A stretch of 63,972 nucleotides of DNA. Origin: Calycina herbarum. Taxonomy: Eukaryota > Ascomycota > Leotiomycetes > Helotiales > Pezizellaceae. The notes under the pieces are model-generated. The model searched no databases and was not told where the DNA came from. It saw only the letters and a program-made list of their open reading frames with translations. Within the stretch, counting starts at the first letter, position 1; each line of letters starts with the position of its first letter. A program made the position numbers and the translations under genes. The stretch lies in NCBI GenBank assembly GCA_001414485.1, contig LLEY01000260.1, positions 1-63,972 on the forward strand. Direction: 5' to 3'. Positions 44,163-56,290 of the stretch are shown here, piece by piece.

Positions 44163-46519
44163 CTAAGTTCTCGAACCTCTCTTATACCGTTTCTCAAACG
44201 TCGAATCCTCCCCAAACACCATCTTATACGATAACCTTGCATACTCCTCGGCTTGTCCCAGTAAACGAGGCGCAATCCCATTATAAGCATTGCACAGAAA
44301 GATCCAGGCTTGAACCACCCCAGTTTCCACCAAACCCCATTTCTCAACCATGACTTTCTGTGTGGTGCTAGCGGGGACATTTCCCCCTTTGATGATGAAG
44401 CCTAAAGACTCGAGGGATTTGAGTACCATTGCGACACACTTCCCTAGATTGCCCAGCTCGCCGTAGATGTGTCCCATGCGTAGATATTCATTCCATAATG
44501 CAAGTCGTGGGACCTCGTTTGGCGGGTGCTTGTAAGTATTCTCAATAGAAGCTATTGCTTGTTCAGCCTTTGTAGTATTGACCCGCATTACCGCGAGAGT
44601 AGATTTCAAGTCTTCCAACAGGCCCTTTCTCTTTCGGTATGTTTTCATCGGGGTATTCGTAGAGTCGACACAGATTGGGCATTTACATCTAAACCCCCAT
44701 TGTTCTAGACTCTTTGACATTTCTGAGCTATCGCCCGTAGGGCTCATGTACCAGAATGTCAGTTCTGTGCCGGCTGGGATATCGCAAGTCGCGCGGATGA
44801 ACTGTAGATCACCAATGAAGCTGCGGCAACAATTGCTTAGGCAAGAATGGTTGATCGTTGAAGCCATGAGCCAGACGCCAGTCGAATGATGTTGGTATTT
44901 CTTGCTTTCCAGTCCTTTGGAATGCTTCCAGTGGTCATATGTGGAAAGGGGGCAACCGAAGGCGTTAAGAGCGATAACACGTTCGATAAGGAAACTATTC
45001 AGACAGATTGCATTAGCTAAAATTCAAACAAGTATAAACATTTGACCCTTACGTATCAACCACTGGTTTGCCATCAACTTCAAATACATCTACCGGATCA
45101 TAATCTCCGTGACAAAGTTCCATGAACCCGGGTAGAAGGGATGGGTTTTTCCAAAGCTTTTGTATAATAGTCTGAATTAGATCGCCTTGGGCACCTTCAG
45201 TTATTCTATTCGTGTAAACGTTGACGAGGATACTTGGTTTTGAACACTCCTGGCTTTCTTCTGTAGGATCAATATAGCAGTGAGCGAAAGCCTTCTCGCA
45301 AAGTAGAAGCTCTCCTGCTTTTACCGGTCGTGTCGTAAACAGACCACGTCCGCGACCCGGAGACATCTTGAGCTTCACGGGACCAACAAATGTTGCATGG
45401 TCTAAGTGTGGAGGTCGAAGTTTTGAGGCTTCTTTATATAAAGATTTGAAGTTGAACGTCCCCGTCTGCTGCTCCTCGAGCCTGAGTTTGGCCTGTAAAA
45501 TTTCTCTCGCTGCTTCAGCATTATCAGGATATTTTTGGTTGAGCAAGAGGAGTGAGGCCAAGCACTCAGAAAACCTTCCCAGGCGATAGCAAGCATGACC
45601 GGCTCGATATAAACTCTTTTCTTCTATGCGTGGAACAGATTTCGAATGTTGTGTCCCAGCCAGTGCCGCATCAAAATTTCCGTCCTTGATATTTGCGAGT
45701 ATAAGATTAAGTTGAATGACCTTTTTCGCTTCCTCGGTAGGATTGGATCCGAGACCGTTGGTATAACTGTAACATAGCGCAAGTTAGCCTTAGTTGGTTG
45801 TACATATGTGTTTGCTTTTTAAGGAAGGGTAGAAATTACCTTTGAATTGCCGCCCAGTACTGACCCTTGTTCATTTGTCTATTGCCCTCCTCCTTCCAGT
45901 CATTAGCTGTTTGACTCAAATCCATCACCCGAGGACGCCATTGGAGAGGCAGCATGTCGTGATGTTGATCAATCCGAACAAGGTCGCTGACATGATCGAC
46001 GCGAAGACCATATTCACCACCTGCCATCACTTTGAAAAATGGCTCCTTGATAAGGAAACTATTGCCTTCTGTGATAACACTACTAGTGGGTTGAGTTTTC
46101 GCATCCGGTTGCTGGTATAGTTGTAGCGTAATTGCATCGCCTTTCTCATCCTCGACAATGGCTGTAATTGCTGTCATCCGGTTGGGGGGTGTTACTGCTC
46201 TAATAAGCAGATAGGTGCCACGATGGTGGGTACCCAGCCTCATATCTCTGATGTACGTTGGCATTAGTTCGTTGTAAGATACGGTCGATGGTAGGTACGG
46301 AGGGGGAAGGAATGAAATTTGTATTCGATGGCTGTCTATGCTCAAACACTGGAAGTTCTGAGCAGCGTTTTGCATCATGTGTAGATTGACGAGTAACTGT
46401 CGGGGTTTTCTGTCGGGTGGGTGCTCTCCATCGCGTTTTATAGCAGCTTGTAGTGCGTCTTTGAGCTTTCCAAGATATTGAATATAGTGATCAACATTCG
46501 AGACATCGTAAGTATCCAT
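44163..46519 (-). CDS. TPR and SET domain protein (SMYD-like)
   Basis: Three exons on the minus strand, 46519-45840, 45766-45053 and 44994-44163, give 741 residues. Introns are 73 and 58 nt. SET proteins methylate lysines using AdoMet. The N-terminal half includes a conserved segment (RGTYLLIRAVTPPNRMTAITAIVEDEKGDAITLQLY) followed by TPR-like helices (NDWKEEGNRQMNKGQYWAAIQRSYTNGL). The SET core begins with GRGRGLFTTRPVKAGELLLCEKAF and contains STINHSCLSNC, the NHSC motif that binds AdoMet, and GTELTFWYM. WGFRCKCPIC is the post-SET zinc site. More helical repeats follow. The layout matches fungal TPR-SET proteins annotated near SMYD. The substrate is unknown. All reading frames are intact in an otherwise decayed region. 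Confidence 0.88.
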
Positions 46520-47919
46520 TTTCTAATATGTGTTTGCGGTGTTGAAAGATGGGTGCTATTGCGCGTGAAATGGGTGCACAATAAGCGGGACAGAGAGCTT
46601 CAGGGAGTGGCGGTGCTGATATTTTAGAAGAAAAGCATCAAGATTCTAGGAACCTTGCCGAGGAGACAGACATAGCCTGCTGGATAGGAAACGGAACTTA
46701 TTTGTGAGCAAAGCATCTAACCGGTTAAATGGCTGTACTCTACCTGGTAACGCAAGAACCCGACTCGAGCTGTTTGTTTCCCCGGCCCGCTATTGTTGGA
46801 GATTTAGACAAAATGGTGTATATTCTGTGTCCAAATATTATAGCACAAGCCTTGTTGCTTTAAAGCTCTCCTCAGAAATGGCAAGGAAAAGAAAATGATA
46901 GAAGAGCATAAATTGTAGTAAGTAGTAGAATGACCCGGTTTGTGAAATGGCAATTACAAGGAAGAAATTTTCAGCAAAGTCGGAGGAGCAAATAATAAAG
47001 CAAACAAAAGTACAGAAATGTGATCTCTAAAGTCATATATTTGTGGATCCATGATATTAAGTAACAACAATTTCTATTTGTCATTTCGTGAACTCAGAGC
47101 ATGTGTTATCATATCTCGTTTGTAGTAATCTGAAAATTTCTGGCAAGCCCGCAGCCATCTGATCTTCCCGGCTCCCGAAACAGTCATTGCTGGAGTTTTA
47201 GGCATCTTCCGTAAACCTCGTTCCAAACTTGGCCAACGACAGCGACAACGGGAGGCGGGTCCCTTGCCAAGAATTTATATTCATCGCTGCGCGATCCCGT
47301 CGCAGGTAATTGAATTTGCAAGGGATGTCGTGCCTTCCACCGCTCGCGACAGCGACAGAGACTCTTCCACCATAGAGGTCAATTCTCATAGAGGGCACCT
47401 GTTCAGTAGATTAAATTCAGCTAAAAGATGCAATCTTGCATACGACGTTTCAATAAGAGAGAGCGCTGTTACTTCGTAGATCGGTGGAAAAGACAGATAC
47501 TAAGCTGGAAATTAATTAAACATATGTCTTCCTAGCTTGCAAAAATCAACTGTTTGATCGAAGCATTTGGTAATGAATGATTTGCTGAGAGGAATGTTAG
47601 TAATTGGTGTGGTAGTACGCAGGTCTGAGGATTAGGACATCCATACGGGACCCTTCTAGTCTCGCAAGCGAGGATGCGATGAGAAGAGTCAAAAGCCTCG
47701 TAAGAGACGATTTAAATAGCATAATGAATAGCTATGAGATTGAACAAAAACATTTTACTGTTAGGGTTGGTCAATTTGGTTTTGGTCAATTTGGTTTCGG
47801 TCTTGGTCAATATAGACCTGGACACACCAGCTACAATGTCGCTTCAAGCTTGCTCACATAACCACAACAAGTATTATCCATCAAGTCCAGTCCACATATC
47901 CCATTGTTGCTATTTACTG
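46520..47919. other. 1.4-kb spacer
   Basis: No gene is supported. A short imperfect repeat of TTTGGTCAA / TTGGTCAAT words occurs at about 47765-47812. The open frames near 47264-47479 and 47679-47952 lack features. Confidence 0.45.
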
Positions 47920-48830
47920 CTACTCCCTCGAGAATTGCTCTCGGGTGATTAAGTCTCCATTCAAAAGTTGACCAATGTGTGAGAACGAAATACTCTGCCC
48001 CTTCCTCCTCAATAACATTATTGTTCTGACAAAAGCCACCGGACTAGTAGTGAAGGGACAGGATTGCATCGCCGAAGAATCCGACGCAGCTCGCCAAGCC
48101 TGACTCATGAAGCATCGCTTGCGACCTCAACGCGGTTGTCTAGATGGCGAGAGCAGAGCCCCAAAAAGCTGCAAAGTAACAAGTAATCTTCGTAAGTTCG
48201 GATATACAACTAACCGGCAAAGAGGTTAAGGCGGTTGCTGATAGAAGGGGTTGACCACGATTCTGAGACGGCCGGAATAGCGTACAAGGAGAGGTCTTCA
48301 AGGGTTGGCATCGACAGGGAAAGACGCGGGGAGTATATATGCAGTGTTACTTGCTTATGCTGTCGAATCAACGGCAAGAGCTCTTGAGCTTCATATGGAC
48401 TCACTACCACGTAGTTGATAACGCGCCCTCTTTTGCAGCTCATAATCCAATGCACCGGCCTTAAGAAAGAGTCCAGGTCTTGACCGTCTGTCGCTCGAAC
48501 TGTGTTCGCGAAGTCAGCCGTGACAAGCAAGTCACGAGGCCATGCTGTTGATTCATAGTAGGCATTGACAGTAGTATTACAAAGAGTTGCAAAAGCGGGC
48601 AGGAAAGCGGCGGACGACCGCCTCAGAGATGTTTGCTTCGAAACGATATTGGGAGAATAGTTTCTGAGGTGAAGATCGAGGGACGTTGATGTCTATGGGA
48701 GATAAGTAGTGTTGCACACGGGTATGAGTCAGCTGTAGAAGTTGGGCGTCGATTTCTTCCAAAATAAATACGGCTCTTATTCGTCCATGTGACTTGTTAC
48801 GTCCAGGCAACTCAACTGAGCCATAAGCAA
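47920..48830 (-). pseudogene. Relic of the C-terminal end of a giant DUF3638/DUF3645-type protein
   Basis: On the minus strand, scattered frames together resemble the end of very large (about 3000-residue) fungal proteins with DUF3638/DUF3645. The segment 48810-48577 reads IRAVFILEEIDAQLLQLTHTRV. The segment 48530-48210 reads SFLRPVHWIMSCKRGRVINYVVVSPYEAQELLPLIR and LEDLSLYAIPA. After a TAG the reading continues LYIRTYEDYLLLCSFLGLC. The segment near 48050-47920 reads SPVAFVRTIMLLRRKGQ. A frameshift near 48590 and several stops separate them. The rest of the parent gene is missing. The family assignment is from memory of the motif order. Confidence 0.6.
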
Positions 48831-48899
48831 GATCTCACTAAACTCGCGACAATATCTGACCTACTTACAATCAACCAAATATAACGATCTCATTCAATC

Positions 48900-51100
48900 A
48901 TGTCGGTCTTGAATGAAAAGTTAGAAGGGCGCGTAAGTCTTTCGAAGCTTTGCTCTGAATGCCGAAAGAAATTGGATACGAAACATTTCAGGATCGAATT
49001 GCGACATCCTCTTGTGGCAAGATCAGGAAGGAAGTCTGATCCACTTTCACACACCTTAATCCACGATTACATTTATCAAAAAGGCATACCATCCACAGGG
49101 CAGTCTCGAGACTGTGATTTGTGTAGGCTGGTGATAGATATCGTTGCTAACAAGGAAGATACGGACGGGCCAGGTTGGGAAGAGCAATGGAAGAGAAAAT
49201 GGACTTCTGGGAGATGGCTTGCTAGATGTCGGAGTACAGACGCAGAATTCTTGGATATGGAGGAGTTGGTCATCCAGCTTTTTGATGATAAGTACGGTTC
49301 TTTGGGTGAAGATTTCATCATCGGCCACGAGTTTGTTGAACTTGATGTGAGGGTTGAACCCGGTTAGTGGCAAAATAGCGCCGTCTCTCTTACAGTGTCC
49401 AGTGGTCTAAGGGAGCTTTGCTTCGTGGAAACCTTCTGAATAGTTGGCTGAGCTGAGAGGGACTGACGAGTAATACCAGGGGACCCAGCAGAAAAATACG
49501 TTTCAACCCGAGAATTTGACTCAAATCACAACTCTTCAAACAACCTCATCCTGGGTAAGACTTGGGCTAATGACTGTCTCCAAACACACGAAAAATGTGG
49601 GTCTCAATTGCCAGATCCTTTGCTGCCGACCCGAGTTGTGGACATTGGAGAATCCAACGATCAAATCCATCTTCTTGAAACGAATGGGCGAGCAGGCAAG
49701 TATATTGCCTTGAGTTATTGTTGGGGTAAGGAAAAATTACAGCGAACAACACAGCATCTACTTGTCGAAAATTTAAAATGCATTAATTGGGAGACACTTT
49801 CAACAACTATCAAAGACGCGATAACTCTTACAAGAGCATTCAACATGCGCTACTTATGGATCGATGCCTTGTGTATTATTCAAGACAACCAGGAAGATAA
49901 GAGCAAGGAACTTGCAAACATGGCCAACATATATGAAAACGCCACTCTTACAATTATAGCTGCAAGTGCTGGAGGGGCCGACGAAGGATTTCTCCAAGTG
50001 AAGCCAACTCCAAAAATTGACTTGCGAGTTCCATATGGCGATGCTGATGGTACACTCCTCCTTCGGACGGAGCGTAGCATTGAGGTTATAGATGCTGTCA
50101 ATGATCCAACTGAAACTAGAGCATGGTGCCTTCAAGAGAGTCTTCTCAGTAAGAAATGTTTAGTCTTCTCAGTAAGAAATGTTTAGTCTTCTCTTCGCTA
50201 TATATGTACTGGAGTTGCCAGGAGGTCAGATATGCAAATCAAGATATGCACATATCCAACAAATTGAGCCATTTTCGAGATACGATACGACATTTCATCC
50301 ACAGCCCTCCAGCTATTCTCCAAGCAGGACCCAAAGAGAAAGAACTTGGCGAGCAGGATTGGGAAGAGCTTTGTCGCTTTTGGAGGGAAGTCTCAAGCGA
50401 ATATAGCCATCGACAGATATCTTTTCTAGGAGACAGACTGCCGGCAATCTCTGCTGTAGCTGGTAGAATGCATGATATCAGCAAAGGCAAATACTATGCA
50501 GGACTCTGGGGTTCCGACTTCTCTCGTCAGCTTTTTTGGAAGAAGGGAACGTCAGAAACTATGCGGGAACGTCAAACTTCCAGTGTCCAGCCTCGGCCAC
50601 AAGAATATGTTGCACCAACTTGGTCATGGCTTTCTTGTCGAGGTAGAATTATCTATCCAACATTCCACGTAGATGCGAATTTCAAGGTGTTGGATATTCA
50701 CGTGGAGTTGACTGATTTGTCACAACCATTTGGTGCAGTCAAGGCCGGAAGTGCAACACTCACGGGACGATTGGAGCAAGTCAGTGTTCTTGGTCCGCAT
50801 CCCACTGGTTTTCATTGGCTTGGGCAAAAGCGTAGACCTATTTCTGAGACCTGCCGCCGCCTTGGAGAAGACAAAGGAGATGTGAAGGGTTATCCTGACG
50901 CTAAGGATGAATTGATAATGGGGGTAGATGGTATATGGTGTTTACAAGGAGGCATGGACATTTCATCAAAGTGCATTGGTTTGATTCTCAAGAAAGATGG
51001 GCCAGTGGAGCAGTTTCGAAGGATAGGGTCTTTTGTTTACAAGTACAGAGATGCTGGATGGTTTCAAGACTCTGAATTGAGGACCATTCGCATTGTTTGA
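48900..51100 (+). pseudogene. HET-domain gene broken by a 23-bp tandem duplication
   Basis: Exon 1 is 48900-49362, the intron is 117 nt (GTTAGT...TACCAG), and exon 2 runs 49480-51100. The N-terminal zinc-like region (KLCSECRKKL ... DCDLCRLV) precedes the HET domain (YIALSYCWGKEK, then FNMRYLWIDALCIIQDN, then YENATLTIIAASAGG, then TRAWCLQESLLSKKCLVFS). There the 23 bp TCTTCTCAGTAAGAAATGTTTAG occur twice in a row (about 50139-50184), which shifts the frame and gives a stop. With one copy, the reading would continue with LYMYWSCQEVRY, PTWSWLSCRG and a complete C-terminus to 51100. Everything else is intact, so the break looks recent. The insert also creates a donor-like GTAAG and an acceptor-like CAG, but an intron of 23 nt is too short to be spliced normally. 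Confidence 0.82.
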
Positions 51101-52305
51101 GCAAGGCATTCAGTACGGACACTCCACCAGACACCAGAGGCTGCAGGAATTGGTGACTGTTAGCCTGGGATAATTTCACTTCCATAGTTGTTCTACCACT
51201 TTTGGGAGAACGGGCATCTTTTTAATTTGTTTATTCTAATCGTTTAGGACAACGAAATTAATTTTCCTAGTCTTGCTAGAACATCCAGAGGTCAGTCATG
51301 AATTCCTGCACCCCCTGGTGCTCTAAGTTCAAAGCTTGTCCTGTGCCTAAAAAAATGTGCACCTCACTTGTCACTGTATCCAAAATAAACTAGTGAAGTA
51401 AATACTTAGTATGTTCTTGTCTGATAGATATTTTAAAGATTTGCCATGTTGACTTGAAGATTGGAAATACAACGACGCGCTCCTTCGTATGCAGTAAAAT
51501 GTTATAGGAAAGTATGAATAATTGCTTTGTTAGAAAACTTTCTAAGTTGGCTCTGTACTTGTATGTTGAGCAAAATAGATCTACTTCATGCAATTGTATA
51601 GGCAACAAGCATAAGATTCAAAGGTCTTTTTAGTCTCAATTTTGGATGGCGCAAAAGAAATCTCAGCTCGCTTAGCTGAACCATAACCCCTAGATCACTA
51701 TTTTAGACCATGGACTAGCTCTTCAGGTAGACCAAGAGCTTCCAAAACACATTAGAGAAAGATTTAGATTGAATTGTATAAAGTACAAGGATGCAAGTAG
51801 TACCCATCAAGGTTGGGAATCTATGTCATCAAAAGAACATTCCGGATTCTTTGGACCTCTCGCTTAACCATGCATGCTGAGCCACTACTGATAGAACCTT
51901 GAGGTTGTTGCCTACCATACTTGTATCTGAAGCTTCAAGGTTTTGTCCAGAAGTTGGAGAAGCTTCCTTTTGACAAGCCATTTACCTTGCAGATACCTCA
52001 TGCTGTTGTGTAACTCGCTCCAGTTGAGAGAGGGGGAAGCGAATAGGTGCCAGATGTGTAAGTCTTACTTGGAATCCTAATGAGGAGAATCATTCAGCGT
52101 TCATGGATTCACTCATGTCTTGTATTTCAAGAATATGTGACGTTCATGTATTCACAACAGTTATGAACAAACATTCTGCCACACTGTGAGTACGACTAAC
52201 ACCTCCGTTTCTATATTATAGTCAATTGGCCTCCAGATTCCAGACGCTCTTTCATCTCCAAGAGACCAGACCAAAGGACTAGAGACCACAGACTACCAGC
52301 CCAAA
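51101..52305. other. 1.2-kb spacer, right edge of the accessory island
   Basis: 3' flank of the HET gene and the upstream region of the gene at 52306. A/T-leaning; no gene, RNA or repeat recognised. Confidence 0.45.
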
Positions 52306-52893
52306 ATGGCGAGCTTCACGTCATCCCAATTCACAACCATCTCACATAGAGATGCGATACCTCCACCACCCACCGCAATATGCTGCTCCCAGGCACCGAT
52401 TCCACAGGCTATCAGCAATCTCTATCTCAACCATTTTATCGAAGCCCTCCACGCCCTCAAACACCAAGGAGCCCTCACAAACACGCCCCTCTTTCCAGCC
52501 TACACCCGCCCCCTTACCCAAGCAAATCTCTGGCCACCCCCCTCGCACCGAGTAATCAAACTCCAAATCTGCACCAACACCTCAAACTTCAACCGCGATT
52601 TCCGACACGCAAGATATTTCATCTTCCAATGCGATATCGAAGATGAGGAGACAACATCTTCCCAGACAAAGCCAATCAAGGAAGTCAGCGAAGCACATAT
52701 GTTCCCGGCCGAGGTATGGAGAGAGATCAATGAGAGTGTTGTGGATTACTGGATCCAGTATGATGCCAAGGAAAAGGGTGTGCTTTGGATGGAAAAAGAG
52801 AGTAAGCCTAAGGACGGGGAGGAGGTTAGCTGGGTTTGCAAGGGGTGTGATGTTCAGGTTTGGATTAAGGAGTTGAGAGTCTCTACGATTTGA
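52306..52893 (+). CDS. Hypothetical protein, 195 residues
   Basis: Single exon. I do not recognise the family. The first 30 residues are Ser/Thr/Pro-rich; a helical segment follows (ISNLYLNHFIEALHALKHQGAL). The C-terminal half is acidic with many Trp residues (EVWREINESVVDYWIQYDAKEKGVLWMEKES) and ends with a C-x2-C pair (WVCKGCDVQVWIKEL). There is no signal peptide or membrane segment. An ATG in a clean context (AAAATGGCG) and coherent composition over the whole frame make it likely to be real. Confidence 0.55.
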   Translation: MASFTSSQFTTISHRDAIPPPPTAICCSQAPIPQAISNLYLNHFIEALHALKHQGALTNTPLFPAYTRPLTQANLWPPPSHRVIKLQICTNTSNFNRDFRHARYFIFQCDIEDEETTSSQTKPIKEVSEAHMFPAEVWREINESVVDYWIQYDAKEKGVLWMEKESKPKDGEEVSWVCKGCDVQVWIKELRVSTI

Positions 52894-54467
52894 GGAGGAA
52901 AGAAAGCTGGATTGGTGACTGGAAGCGATTTTGCAATGCATCATGAGGAAGGCTCTTTTTATTGGCGCGGAAGTGGAAGTTTAGGTCCCCTCCCGTTTCC
53001 TCGCTTATTTCTTTTGATAATTTCTAGCCTTAGAGAGCTCCTTTCCAATAGACACCACTTTTCTACACTCTTACCTATGCCTTGTTGCTTACATCACGCT
53101 CATACATCTTATTGCCAAAGAATGACCCAAGCAGATGTGATTAACTTTCAAATTTGTTTTTTCCTCGCGTCAGTATTACCGAGGACGAACCTCCACAGGG
53201 GGCGGAAAATACGTCGCTCTTGTCCTCCCTTCGACACTTTAGAGGACTACACCACAACAACATCATTTAAAATTTCGAGAACTGGTACCATAACTAAGAA
53301 GTCTATTTAGAGTCTGTCAATATTTCCTATACATTTTTCTAATTTATGTAGGGTATAGAAGTTACCTTTCAATACAGAGTCTTTACTAGGTCGGGAAAAG
53401 ACTCAGTATTTACACCTCCCTCACAAGCCGTGCTGTTTGCGTATCTTTAAAAGAGAGTATAACAACAACAGCATGATTTAATTTTCAAGAACAAGTAATC
53501 AATCATCAAGAAATTGATTAGGAGTCAGTCAATTATTTTTAGTATCCTTTTCTGATTGATATATCATAATGAATTTACCTTTCAATACAGGGTCTTGGTG
53601 GGGACTGGAAAACCGAGAAATCGCGCAAAAAAATCCACAACACGTTGCTCCGAACCAATCACACTTTGTTATTGTATTAAGTAGCTTTCGGAAATTCATC
53701 CTAGATTCTTTGGGCATTTTTCTGATCTCCATCTTCTGACGTACTGTTGTTGTTTTGATATGTGCAGGAAGAAACTCGAACGTGTTTTACGTCCCCGTGG
53801 TGAAGGTGCGCAGGCGATCCAGGCAGTTCGTAACGCCCTATAAGTGCCATGGGAACCAGAAATGAGGACGAGCGCTGTATTTCAGTGGACCCTACCTGTA
53901 TCTTAGGGAAGAGGTGTCCAGCTGTAGGCTCCTAAGCTTCAAGGCATCGACGCCTTTTACAGGGAGCGTGGCAAATCAGAAGTTTTCAGCGCATTACACC
54001 CATATGCATGAGCCTGAAACGCCCCGTCATAACAACGTCGCGAGCAAACCACCACATAAAGCCTTCCCTTGGAGTCAAAGGTCTTTGAAATCCGTTCATT
54101 CATTCAAAGCTATCTGTCTCTCTCCCCAGCTAAAAACGCACACACACAAGAACATCTATACACATCCGAACCGGATTTCAGTCATTCTATTCGAACCCCA
54201 AGCGGCCCATCCCCAGCCAAAAAATCATACAAGAAACCCCCCCCCCCAAAATAAAAATCGGTTTTTTCATCCCCCACCAAACTGAGCTCATCCCCGAGAG
54301 AATAGACATCAAATGTGCCCTGTCAAGATGAAACAAAGAATCCAGCACAAGTGCCTTTCATCTCCTAAAGAATCGAAAAGAAAAAAGATCGAACATACAA
54401 AAAAGCGGACTCAATATCAAATCGTCCCTTCCCTCAAATACCAATATGTAAAAACAAGAAGAAGCAT
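52894..54467. other. Convergent 3' region with a diverged direct repeat
   Basis: No gene is supported. A diverged direct duplication lies at 53246-53401 and 53465-53612. The part after 53900 is the 3' region of the minus-strand DUF1996 gene; it includes C and A runs (54236-54248). Confidence 0.5.
53246..53612 (+). repeat. Diverged direct repeat, two units about 210 bp apart
   Basis: The block ending TTACCTTTCAATACAGAGTC (53364-53383) is repeated as TTACCTTTCAATACAGGGTC (53575-53594). Upstream of each are related stretches: AACAACATCATTTAAAATTT against AACAACAGCATGATTTAATTTT, and AGTCTGTCAATATT against AGTCAGTCAATTATT. It looks like an old tandem duplication or two copies of a short element. 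Confidence 0.6.
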
Positions 54468-56290
54468 CTACAAAAGATGTCTAGAAAGGTGTCGGGAGCG
54501 GACACTACGCTTGATCTTGCTAGCAGCCGTGCTGGAGTAGACACTCAATGCCAATCCTCCACCACAAGTCTCCTTCGCGTCACCCTCGCAAGGCATAGAG
54601 CACTTCGAATCATCGAGCTTGTCCTCCTTTGCCAGGGTGTTGCTGCAAAAACATTGGCCACCGAATTCGGTACCAGTGAGACTGTATCCCTTGGATGCGC
54701 AGTAGGCGACGCACTTGGTGTTTGTGACTTGCTTCTGACCGATGTCGGCGAATGTAACTGCTGAGAGGACGCGGTTGGAGTCAGAGCCATCTTGGTAGCA
54801 ACCTTTGTATGCGAATCCATTGCCGACTGAATCGCCACCAGTGGATGGGGTGGATGGAGTGGTGGTAGAGGTAGGTTTGGAAGGTGCAGCACTGTTCGAT
54901 GAGTCAATGGTTGTTGTACCGATAAGAATGGTAGTAGTAACATACGTGTCTGGAGAATCCGAAGGAGCGGAAGTAGGACTTGGAGCCGCAGTCGCTGCTG
55001 CTTGCTTGGTGGTTACAACAGGAGCCGGTCCTGATGCGGTTGCAATTGGGCCAGCTGACTTGGATGCGGAGCTTGAAGGCTTGGAACCACTTGCGCTTGA
55101 AGAGGGTGCTGGTGCAATTGGACCTGGTGCTGGAGCACCGCCAGCGGGAGTAACTCCCCACTCGCCGATTGGGTTGTTACCTGGAAGAGCAGTCAAAGTA
55201 CCAGTGATAGTCTCTTGGATGGCTGATGGAATGTTGCAAGTAGTTGAATCGTCGTTGATTCCACCGATCAAGCCAGGGCACTTATCCATACCAGAATCAC
55301 CAGCATCACAGTTGTCAATGATCTGTTGAAGGGTTGGAAGATCCCATCCGGCGATGAAATCGGCGTGCAGACCGTAACCAGTTGGGTCACCGTTAGCGAG
55401 AACGAAAGGTTGTTTGCCTTGACCTGGAGTCCATCTGCTAGCAAACTTGGGTGTGTTCCAGTAAACTTCATAGAACAAGTGAGGAGTGTGGATCCATCCT
55501 TGAGGGCAGTTTCCATTTGTAGGGAACTCGGAGTTTTCCTTGTAGTTTTGGAGACCGGCAGCAGGGTTGTAGCAAGATGGGAAATGGATATCAGCTCGGA
55601 GAGGAGAAGCAAATCCATCGCAGTTCTTGTCTGGGAAGCCAGAACCTGCACCCTTGTTGTTGGTGTCTCCAATACCGACACCGTGAAGACCGTCCGAGTT
55701 TGCTGGGTACAATGGCTGGTTGGTGTTTGATCGTGGGCAAGTCCATTGAACTGCTTGTGGGGTTCCTTGAGCCTTGTCGAGAATGAGATTACCACCTGAG
55801 GCTGGTGGAGATCTGAGAGTTGGGTCTCCTACTACCATACGTTGACCGATTGGGAAAGATTGAATCTTGTCGGTGGTAGCCTCGAAACTGGAAAGTGTTA
55901 GCGATAGATCGAATCTAGAAAGATCGGTTCCACTTACAAGTAGTACACGTTCATGTAGAACATCTCAACCTTCTCCAAAGCTCCGGTTGCAGGATCCTTG
56001 AAATATAATGAGGGTGTCCAGTAGTTGCTCTTGTCGTTCTTGATCAAAGATGACGTGCAAGTTGACTCCATGGCTTGGGTATCCGACATGGTCAACGCGA
56101 ACTTGTTACCACCCTGAATGGCGTGAACGTGTCCGGAAGCTACTCCTGGGTTGATGATGGGATCCATACGTCCCTCGGTAAGAGGACCCTTTCCATAGAA
56201 ATGGTTGACTGCGAATGAACGCTTGGTAGCAGAATATGCGGTTGCGGTCGTGGCGAGGGCCGACAAAACTGATATCTTTGAAAAATGCAT
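54468..56290 (-). CDS. Secreted DUF1996 and WSC domain protein
   Basis: Two exons on the minus strand, 56290-55938 and 55887-54468, give 590 residues. The intron is 50 nt. A signal peptide spans residues 1-18 (MHFSKISVLSALATTATA). DUF1996 follows from about residue 28 to 280 (RMDPIINPGVASGHVHAIQGG, then CPQGWIHTPHLFYEVYWNTPKF, then GYGLHADFIAGWD). A long Ser/Ala/Pro/Thr linker, likely O-glycosylated, leads to a C-terminal WSC domain at about 475-570 (YKGCYQDGSDSNRVLS, then CVAYCASKGYSLTGTEFGGQCFC, then CSMPCEGDAKETCGGG). WSC domains bind glycans of the cell wall. The protein is probably wall-associated or extracellular; the catalytic role of DUF1996 is not known. It ends in a basic tail (KIKRSVRSRHLSRHLL) with no GPI signal. 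Confidence 0.9.

Noticed and set aside
50148..50171. A 23-nt intron inside the tandem duplication
   Set aside because: It has GTAAG and CAG, but is far shorter than any intron known to me in these fungi.
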